From positions 122,805 through 186,804 of the forward strand of contig JAVKOQ010000089.1 in assembly GCA_031835245.1 (NCBI GenBank): a stretch of DNA of 64,000 nt. The letters are read 5' to 3'. This document shows positions 56,250 to 64,000 of this stretch, one piece after another; the first letter of the stretch is position 1, and each line of letters starts with the position of its first letter. The translations under genes were made by a program, and so were the position numbers. Below the pieces are notes generated by a model. That model searched no databases, had not been told where the DNA came from, and saw only the letters and a list, made by a program, of their open reading frames with translations. Source of the stretch: Balamuthia mandrillaris (taxonomy: Eukaryota > Discosea > Longamoebia > Balamuthiidae).

Positions 56250-57495
56250 ATGTCTGCGGACTACGATAAGTTGTCGGAGGTATGCTCTAAGAACTACAAG
56301 GAACAGGCCATCTGGTTCTTGAACGCCTTTTGGGATGAGTTCTCTGGCGAGGCGGAGAAGATTTGGGGTTTTGTGCATACCATGGCCGAGCTGGACCACC
56401 AGAAGAAGGCCGAGGGCAGCGCCTTGGACGAGCTGCAAGCGCACCGCTTCTTGGAGAAATACAACGAGACCCTCACTGTACAGTCCATGCGTGACAAGCT
56501 TCGCTCTACCGGCGCCATTACCACTTCTGTACTTTCCTCTCTTTTATTTTTCTCTCTCTTGTATTTTCTCCCTCTTGTTATTTCCTTTCTCTCTCTCTCT
56601 TGTGTGGCTCTCTTTCTTTTCTCTCTCTCTCTCTCTCTTTTCGCTTGTCCTTGTTTTTTTTTTTTTGTTTACTCTCCTCTCGCTTTCTTTCTTTCTCTCT
56701 CTCTCTCTCTCTCTGTTTCTCTGTTTATATGTTAGGGTCTTAACTCACTCCTGTTTACAGGTCAAGTTGGTGCCCCTGCTCCACATCCTCATCTTCAAGT
56801 ACAACGTAGACTGGCACTTCATGGTGAACGCCCCTCAGGGTAACAAGGACGAAATCGCCAAGGCCCAAGCCATGTTGGACGAGGTGCAGGCCGCCTTCTT
56901 CGCCTCCGAGGCCCGCGCTGAGGAGTCCCGCCAGGCCTATCAAGCCGCTGCTGCGCGCGAGCGCGAGGCTAAGCAAAAGGAGCAAGAAGCGCGTGAGCAG
57001 GAAGCCCCCTTCAAGGCCGCTCAGGAGGAGGTCGACGCCGCCCTGGCCGAGGTGAACTCCCAGGAGGAGAGCCGCCGCTTGCGCACGGAGGAGCTCGAGC
57101 GGAAGAGCAAAGAGGGAGGCGTGGTGCAGCAGAACAAGGCCAAAGCTGAGTTGGCGCAGCATCTCGCGGAGGACCCCCTGCCTCTGCGCAAGGCCAAGAT
57201 CACTCTGGAGGCTGCCCTGAAGAAGGCAGAGAAGGCCAGGGCCCCCTTCGAAGCCGCCACCAAGCAGGCGGAGCAGGCCCGCGCCGCAGCGGAGGAGGCC
57301 GCCAGAGAAGCGGAGAGGGCCAAGGCCGCAGCGGAGGAGGCCCTTGCCGAGGCCACCAGGAGGCTGGAGGAGGCGGAGGCTTACTTGGAGGAGGCCAAGA
57401 ACAGGCTGCCCCAGGGACAGATCTGGTGGTTGGACAGGGAGCTGCAGGAGCGCAGAAAGTACTTGCCCAAGGCCAAGGGAGGTATCGACAAGTAA
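56250..57495 (+). CDS. conserved coiled-coil protein of unknown function
   Basis: Two exons, 56250-56528 and 56761-57495, give 337 residues. The globular N-terminal part reads CSKNYKEQAIWFLNAFWDEF, IWGFVHTMAELDHQKK, LDELQAHRFLEKYNE and VPLLHILIFKYNVDWHFMVN. It resembles a family seen in protists and some algae that I cannot name with certainty; it may relate to four-helix or EF-hand-like folds, but no calcium loop is visible. Residues ~140-310 form a long Ala/Glu/Lys heptad-rich coiled coil, ending RQLPQGQIWW-like with a basic tail. Codons are strongly biased to C/G at position three (GAG, AAG, GCC), unlike neighbours, which usually marks a highly expressed gene. A cytoskeletal or structural role is only a guess. 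Confidence 0.8.
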
Positions 57496-58379
57496 AAAAA
57501 AAACACAACCAAAACTGCGAGAAAAAAGAATGCAGGATTCGCCTTTCTTCTTTCTCTTCTTCGTTGGTTCTTCCCCCTTTCAATCATTTTCCCTATGATA
57601 AAAAAATATGTAATCTAGATGATTGTTTGATTTACGATTGGACCCCCGGAAATTTATGGTCAAATGAACCGATATCTCGTGTCGTCATGAGCATTCCTAC
57701 AGGACGACGTGATGGAATATCATCGTTTTCATGCATCGCCCAAAAAAAAAAAAGCCCCCTCCAATTTCGAAGCAGCAACAAAGAAAAGAAAAGAAAAGAA
57801 AAATAGAGGAGAGGGGTGGGGTTCACTACTACTTTTTTTTTTGTCAGCGCCGGCGTTCGTTCCAACGGGTCCAACCTTCGGCCAAGAAACAACCTCCCCT
57901 CCCTCCGCTCGCTTCTTCTGAAAGACACACAAAAAAAAGGTACCGACTGTTATTTTTATGTATGTGGTGTTTTTTAAATGAAGGGAGGAGAAGGGAAGAG
58001 CTTTAATTATTGTTATGAAAGTTAAGTTTTTTTTTTGGTGTTTGGCCGCACTGAAATACTCATTCATTTTGTTGTATTTTTTTTTATATATATAACGGTT
58101 CCCCGTTGTCTTCCTCTTCTTCGCTGTTTTCTCGCAAAGAAGAAGAAGAAGAAGAAGAAGAAGAAGAAGAAGAACAACAAGAAGAAGAAGAAGAAGAACA
58201 AGAAGAAGAAGAAGAAGAAGAAGAAGAAGAAGAAGAAGAAGAACAAGAAGAAGAACAAGAAGAAGAACAAGAAGAAGAACAAGAAGAACAAGAAGGAAAG
58301 ATTTGTTTTATTGTATTTTTTGATTTTTGGGTTTCGCCAAACGAACAGACGACTATATTAAAAAAACTATATAGAAAAG
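57496..58379. other. intergenic region before the TKL kinase gene
   Basis: No supported gene. It contains GTGTCGTCATGAG (about 57680), A and T homopolymers, and the (GAA)n array at 58138-58293 that ends 86 bp before the kinase ATG. Confidence 0.5.
58138..58293. repeat. (GAA)n/(CAA) microsatellite upstream of the kinase gene
   Basis: About 155 bp of GAA triplets broken by CAA at fairly regular steps. It is purine-rich on the coding strand and in the promoter/5'-UTR position. The array in CHFR intron 2 has the same architecture in reverse complement. Confidence 0.88.
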
Positions 58380-58537
58380 ATGGATGAAGAGGCCATGGAG
58401 CGCATGTGGGCGGAGCAGCAGAAAAAGTTCGTGCAGGACAACCCTCACCTCCAACAGGAACAAAACGACGACAGCGAGAGCGGCGCTCCTTCCGGTTTGT
58501 TTGCGTTTTTGTTTTTTTCGTTTGGCTTTTTATTTGT

Positions 58538-58569
<32 letters not shown>

Positions 58570-61500
58570 TTGTATGGGGTCATTCTTTTTGCGACTGTCG
58601 TTGTCTTTACTTTCTTTCTCTGATTCTTTTTCATTTTATTTTTTTAATTTTTCCTTTATATTATATTCACTTTTTATTTTCGGTCTTCATGACAATAAAG
58701 TCGAAGAGGACGACGAAGCCGAACGCTTCTTCCAAGAGCAACAAAAGAAGATCGCCCAAGAGAACGGCCACCTCACGGCTGAAAATGACGAAGGAGGAGG
58801 CGAAGGAGAAGAGGATGAAGAAGAGTTAGACGAGGCAGAGATCATGTGGCGACAAATGCAGGAACGGCTGATGAAAGAGCAGGGCGAGTTGGAGCAGCTG
58901 GAGGAGCTTCGTCAGAAGAACAAGCAAGAGGCGGAGGAGGCCGGCCTGAGCTCTGCCGAAGGCCCCGGTGTGGACGAGGGCCTCCTCTTTGGAGATGACC
59001 TCTGCCAGGTCAAGTACGAGGACCTGCTCTTTGACGAGCGGTCGGTGGTGGGCGCCGGCAACTTTGGACGTATCTTCAAGGGAGAGTACTTGGGCACGGA
59101 GGTGGCCATCAAGAAGTTCTTGATGGACAGCGGCAACCCGGAGGAGGATCGCAAGTACTTGGCTCGTGAAGTGGCCAGTCTTAGGTTCGTAGTTTTGTTT
59201 TTCTTGTCCTTGTTCTCGTCCCTCCTTTTTCTTAATCGTCGAACACACAGAGAGATTCGACATCCAAACGTGGTGCAGTTCCTTGGCCTCTGCGAGCACG
59301 AGTCAGGCTTCTACATCATCACAGAGTGGATCCCGAATGGCGATCTGACACATGAGCTCCGTCGAGACAAGTTCATTTCTTGGCGGCAACGCACCCTCTG
59401 GGCCAAAGATACTGCCGCTGCCATGGCCTATCTTCACGCCCACAACATCATTCACAGGTCTATTTCTTGTCTAGAACTTCTTTTCTCCTCTCATTCTCTT
59501 ACGCTTCTTTCTCTTCTGTCTTCTTTCTATGAACAGAGATTTGAAGGCGGAAAACCTTCTGCTAACGGACAATGGACGGATTAAAGTGTGTGACTTAGGC
59601 TTTTGCCGTCGTACCAAGAAGTTGACTCGCCAAATGTCCATTGCCGGCACATCGCTTTACATGGCCCCTGAGGTCATGATAGGAGCCAACTATGACGAGA
59701 AATGTGATGTATTTTGGTACGCTTTCTACTTTCCTTCTCTTTTCTTTGCACTTTCATTTTCTTCTTCCTACATGTTCTTTGGGTCTTTGTATTGACTGCT
59801 TCTCTTTTCTCCTTTCTATTTAAGTTTCGGAATTGTAATCTTTGAGTTGATAGTGCGTCGCCCTCCGCCCGAACGAAAAATAAGCACTCGCTTTGCTTTT
59901 CCAGAGGGCGAGTTGGAGAGTTTAATGCCTAGCGACTGTACGTTCTTCTCTCTTCTCTTCTTTCTTTCTTTCTTTCTTTCTTTCATAACAACAACAAAAC
60001 AGGTCCACCTAGCTTCAAGAAGTTGTGTTTAGATTGTGTAAAAGAGGATCCACAGAGCAGACCGACCTTCAGCATGATCCTTCAACGTCTTCGTACTCTC
60101 CTCTTCGAACTTCCAGCTGAAGAGGAACCAAAACCAGGAACATGGGTTTCAAAACCCAAACCATCATTGAAAGACGTTGCTGCTGTTTTCGAGGGCAAAA
60201 GTTCTGCTTCGTCATCGCCATCCTCTTCTTCCACTTCTTCATCTTCAAAGAAAGAAATGGTTTCACAACTGCCACCGATCGAGTTGAGTGCTGTAAAGGA
60301 CAAAGTAGAGGATGGAAGCGGAGGAGGCAAAGAAAAAAAGAAAGGCAGCAGCAAAAAGGAAAAGAAAGAGTTGCAGAAACAAGAGAAAGACAAGGAAAAA
60401 GAAAAAGATAAGGAAAAGAAAGGGAAGAAGGGCTTCTTTGAAGCAGCTGAACGAGGGTTGAAGCAGCTGAAGAGCCCGAGATCAAGGGGTGGCGGTAGCG
60501 GCAAAGAATCTTCCAAGAATCAAGAAAAAGGAGGCGGAAGAATTAAACCAGAAACACACGTACCACTTTTACATCTTGATATTCTTTATCGTTTGTTTTG
60601 TTTATGTTTAAGTGTCGGTTTTCAAAGTTTGAAGTTCTTCTGCTAACTTTCCTGTAAAACAAAAAAGCGAAAGGGAAGTTTGGACACAACGAAGACCGCT
60701 CCTCGTTCAGCGCGTGAGCCCAAGTTAGCCCGACCAAAGCTTCCTAGAACATCTTCCTTCCAAAATAACCAGCAAAACATCGAAAATTCCTCTTCGTCTT
60801 CAAAGAAGAAAGCACGACAGGAGAAGATGATAGAGAAAGAGGTCGAGAAGGAAGTGCAGAGAAGATTGGAAGAGGAGAAACGGAGACTGAGAGAGGAGTT
60901 CAAGAAGATGTTGGAAATGGAGAAGAGCAAACTGGCTCAGTCCATGGCTGTTTCGTTTCCCGATCTTGACATTCCTGGGTACGATCCTGCCGCTACTCTC
61001 AATGGTAACTCAGGTAATCTTTTTTCTCTTTTGTTGTAGTTTGTTTATTGTTTGTTTTTATCTTTTCGTATTATTATGAAGTTTTCGTTTAGTATTCTTT
61101 TCTTCCTTTTCAGAATGCCTAACACAAAGTCTTTAAAGAACTTAAAGGTTCAGGCAGACGAGCAAGTCTGGCCATCACCAATCCAGGTCGTTACAGAAGC
61201 TCGTCTCACAACGTTTCGACCACCAGCAAGGAAATCAGCAGCAACAAAGCTGCCTCCACTTCCGACACGGAGGACGACGGCAGTACTGAACGTAGGCTTT
61301 CTTGGGGTCCTTCTAAAGGCAAACAATTAGGTTTCTTTTTGTTTTGCCTTTATTTTCTGTTTTCTTTTTCATTCTCTCTCCCTTTCTCCCTTCTCTTCTC
61401 TCGTTTTTGTTTTCTTTCTGTTATTTTTCAAAAACAACACGAATAAGGGACTGATAATATTTCTAATAGTAACGCTAAGCGGAAAGCTTAAGACGCACAC

Positions 61501-61810
61501 CACCAAGAAAAAGAAGAGAAGGAACAGGAGGAAGAAGTCTCACGAAAAGGTGAGCAAGTCCATGGACGATCTCGCTAACTACGTCGTCTCTCCTCGTGAA
61601 GGCAAGAAAGCGGCGTCAACCAACAGCGCAGAGGAAATACAACAACAAAACGAACAAAATAACAGCAACGAGAAGGAAGAGAAAGAAAAGAAAGGACGGC
61701 GCACACCAAGAACTCCTCGCGCCGGAACTGCCAGCAGCAGCAAAGACCAACAACTGAGCCCAAAAGCATCACCATCTCCTGAAATGGAAAGCAACAACAA
61801 CGAGAGCTAG
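58380..61810 (+). CDS. cytosolic TKL-type protein kinase with long disordered tail
   Basis: Nine exons (58380-58494, 58701-59184, 59251-59457, 59537-59716, 59825-59937, 60003-60559, 60668-61013, 61154-61330, 61470-61810) give 839 residues. An acidic coiled N-terminus (about 1-165) precedes the kinase domain: VVGAGNFGRIFKGEYLG, VAIKKF, EIRHPNVVQFLGLCEHES, IIHRDLKAENLLL, VCDLGFCRR, SIAGTSLYMAPEVM, FGIVIFEL and CVKEDPQSRPTF. The magnesium motif is DLG, not DFG, a change tolerated in some active kinases. The tail is Lys/Glu/Ser-rich with a predicted coiled coil (VEKEVQRRLEEEKRRL) and short phospho-site-like repeats. No membrane segment. TKL kinases are greatly expanded in amoebozoans; the substrate is unknown. 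The last two splice sites are the least certain. Confidence 0.87.
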
Positions 61811-62032
61811 TGAAAACGGAGCGAAACAAAAAAAAAAATGGTGACTTGCACTTCAGCTTCACTTTGGTACTTTTACTTTTATTACTATTATTATTACTTG
61901 AAACGTTCGTTTATTTCTTTTTTATTATTGTAAATGCTCACCAACAACAACAAAAAAAATAAATAAGAAATAGTTGCCTCTGTTGTTTCTTTTCTATTCC
62001 TCTTGGTTTTTGTTAAAGGAGGCTTTCTTTTG

Positions 62033-63991
62033 TTACTCCATAACAGCTTTGATGATATATCCAACAGCAATAACCTTGTTGCCAGAGCAGAGCATTACTC
62101 TGTTGTTGTTCTCCTCCTCTTCTTTCAAATAATAAACAGGTCTCGGCATGTCCAGTCGCACCAAAACGCGACTCCTGTTTGAACTCGCTTGTTGTTGGTG
62201 TTGTCGAGCCGCCACAAAACGACCGGTTCTGGCATCCCACCGTTCTAGCAGCTGAGTGAGAGTGCATTCCTTCCATTTCGTTGTGAGCGTCGGCACGGAA
62301 GCAGAGGCAGAAAGAGCAAAGGAATGCAATGGGATGGAAGCAGATTTGCCTGCAGCAATGAAGGAGCGCTCCACAACGATTAAATCTGCGATGAAGGCTT
62401 TGCTTCTTTGCAGAGCCATCCTCTTTGCTCCCTTCAAGAGTTCCTCTGCAACGGGAGGGCAAAAGAGTAAGATACCATCACCCTCAGCTTCGTCTCCTTC
62501 TTCGCCAACAATGGCATCATCATGAAAAAGGCTACTGGGAGTCTCTTTTCCATCACCTTCTGGTTGCTGTTTGTTTAACAGAAGCGTTATCGCAAGGGCG
62601 AAGAAGCTTCAACACCACTCGATCTGACGGCACTGCACAACCTAGTTTACGATGACTGGCTTTGCTGTTGTCTTCATCATTTCCAGAGGACTGTTGTCGA
62701 TGACAGTGTTCAAAGCTCGTTAGAAACGAAGAAAGAGTTGAGCTGTTTGCCCCTGGAAAGTAGAAACTAAACCGTTTTCCAGCACGTAATAGTCCACTTT
62801 GAACTGTTACCTCAACCGTGATTGAAGATGAAGAAGCACGAGGAGGAGGAGGAGGAGGAGAAGAAGAAGAAGAACAAGGAGAAGTAGAAGAAGAAGAAGA
62901 AGAAGAAGAAGAAGAAGGAGCGTTGGCATTGCTCGTTCTGAACCAAACAGCATGTACGGAGAGTCTTAGCGAAGAGTGTATCATCTTTCGTATCAACGAA
63001 CGATACATTCTGTTTGCCACCAGTTGGATTGCTTCCAACAAAGTGCATCCCTTGTACCATGGCGTTACTTCTAGAGACAGTTTCACAATGTTGACTTGTT
63101 TTTTTCTTTCTCCTTGCGCTTGCCAAGAAGAGTAAGGAACGAATAAGAGAGACTTTGGTCGATAGCCCGATCGTTCAACAACTTGCTCCACTTCCTTCTT
63201 TATCTCCTCGAAGCGTTCTCTCTTCATTCCACCCCCACTTTCGCCTCCGCTTTGGTCCTCCACAACATCCGCTTTGCTCACTGCCACAATCACGTGCTCT
63301 ACGCCCAAGGTTAAAGCCGTTCTGAGCTGCAGAGGGATGCTGTGTGCGGTGCCGCTTAAAGCGGAGAGACCCGTCTCAAACTCACCAGAGAGTGCGCTGA
63401 TGGTAAGCAAAACGGCTGTCGTGGAGCCGTTGGCGTAGTTGTTGGCCCACAGAAGAGAGAGGCATGTGTCCTGAACAAAGGTTTGAGCATTGGAGCGAGT
63501 GGAAGAGTAGACGCTCAAAGAAAGGTCGTAGGGCGTGTTGCTATTGATGAGGTGGGTCAAGAGAGTGCTGTGCAGAGATTGCTTGCCGGAGTAAGCGTGT
63601 CCCATGATCGCTAGGTCGAACGTTACCTTCCTCTCTATGCCTCTTTTCTTTAATGCTTTTTTATGTTTGTTTATTTAGACACAAGAAGAGAGAGAGAGAG
63701 AGAGAAGAACGAAAGATTACCGTAAAGGACCATGGCACGGAGCTGCCAGGTTTGTTGTTCCTGGCCGTCCTCGTCAGTTGCGGTTGCTTCGGCATTACAT
63801 CCGCTTCTTCTTCTATCGGCGAAAGCCAGCTCCAGCGCTTTGGCCTTCCAAAGCGACGCGTCAGCGGCCCACGCCCTCAACGTGCGACTCGTGGCCTGCA
63901 AGGACAGCAGTTCGTTCACCCCTACCGACCGGCATATCCACAGCCCCACCTCGAATGGCATCCTCTTATATCTTCTATCATATTCTCTCAT
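62033..63991 (-). CDS. F-box protein fused to a degenerate eEF1A/Hbs1-like GTPase
   Basis: Three exons (complement 63991-63721, 63634-62616, 62566-62033) give about 607 residues. The first exon is an F-box-like segment (MPFEVGLWICRSVGVNELLS ... ASLWKAKALELAF). The second starts with the GTPase: FDLAIMGHAYSGKQSLHSTL matches the GHVDSGKST P-loop of eEF1A except Gln for Ser/Thr. YNGSTTAVLLTISALSGEFE and VIVAVSKADVVED cover switch II/G4; the usual DTPGH is absent and NKxD is SKAD. SLLFVPYSSWQ and TPWYKGCTLLEAI match eEF1A. Domain II carries Ser and Pro runs. Domain III follows (KAFIADLIVVERSFIAAGKS; RLDMPRPVYYL; VMLCSGNKVIAVGYIIKA). It is probably a non-hydrolysing relative that binds an eEF1A-like partner or ribosome for SCF ubiquitylation (inference). 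The ATG lies 9 bp from the window edge. Confidence 0.78.
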
Positions 63992-64000
63992 GTCCTTGCT

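Noticed and set aside
62566-62616. Frameshift or pseudogene in the F-box/eEF1A gene
   Set aside because: A 49-bp GT...AG intron (or 52 bp with the alternative donor at 62619) restores the frame (QQPEGDGKETPSSLF), so no lesion is needed.
1-64000. tRNA, rRNA or organelle genes
   Set aside because: I scanned gaps for cloverleaf-like arms and rRNA-like conserved words and saw none that I could support by eye; a covariance search would be decisive.

Overview
The window is eukaryotic nuclear DNA from a protist. Genes are intron-rich with ordinary GT...AG introns of roughly 40-400 bp, often filled with (CT)n or (TTC)n, and proteins carry long runs of Glu, Lys, Ser or Gln. The gene content (TKL kinases, a BET protein, CHFR, a TRF4-type poly(A) polymerase, F-box proteins, a GATA factor) and the compact spacing best fit an amoebozoan of the Acanthamoeba/Balamuthia kind. 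That placement is an inference from gene content, not from a marker gene. I rebuilt most genes by joining exons so that both splice sites and reading phase agree; phase closed exactly for nearly every model.

Layout. 1-13.4 kb: the 3' end of an unknown charged protein; F-box gene A (minus); a YwrD-type gamma-glutamyltranspeptidase (minus); a complete 14-exon CHFR ubiquitin ligase (plus); a GATA zinc-finger factor (plus); F-box gene B (plus), an inverted near-copy of gene A. 13.4-28.1 kb: a bacterial/TIGR02452-type poly(ADP-ribose) glycohydrolase (minus); a hairpin-bearing intergenic region; a single-pass receptor kinase with kelch-like and Cys-rich ectodomain (plus); a BAH + JAMM/MPN + AT-hook histone-deubiquitinase-like protein (plus). 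28.1-38.5 kb: a sterol-desaturase/fatty-acid-hydroxylase family enzyme (plus); a 5'-nucleotidase fused to a mitochondrial-carrier-family transporter (minus); a Fanzor (eukaryotic TnpB-like, OMEGA) nuclease with an N-terminal C2H2 finger (minus); an F-box protein with membrane segments (minus). 38.5-47.3 kb: a BET bromodomain protein (plus), a CRAL-TRIO/Sec14 protein (minus), an acidic disordered protein (minus), a TLC-domain membrane protein (plus) and a glycosyltransferase-like type II membrane protein (plus). 47.3-64 kb: a very large TRF4-like nucleotidyltransferase (plus), a conserved coiled-coil protein with strong codon bias (plus), a cytosolic TKL kinase (plus) and an F-box/eEF1A-like pseudo-GTPase fusion (minus).

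The genes do not form one pathway. Several concern ubiquitin signalling (four F-box proteins, CHFR, a JAMM deubiquitinase) or chromatin and ADP-ribose signalling (BET, BAH/JAMM/AT-hook, PARG; CHFR ends in a PAR-binding zinc finger). The strongest candidates for something new are the C2H2-Fanzor with its structured 3' flank, the F-box/eEF1A-like fusion, the nucleotidase/carrier fusion and the BAH/JAMM/AT-hook protein. A palindromic octamer, TGTCGACA, recurs in about ten copies, all in intergenic DNA and mostly within 250 bp of start codons; it is the best candidate for a general promoter element of this genome.
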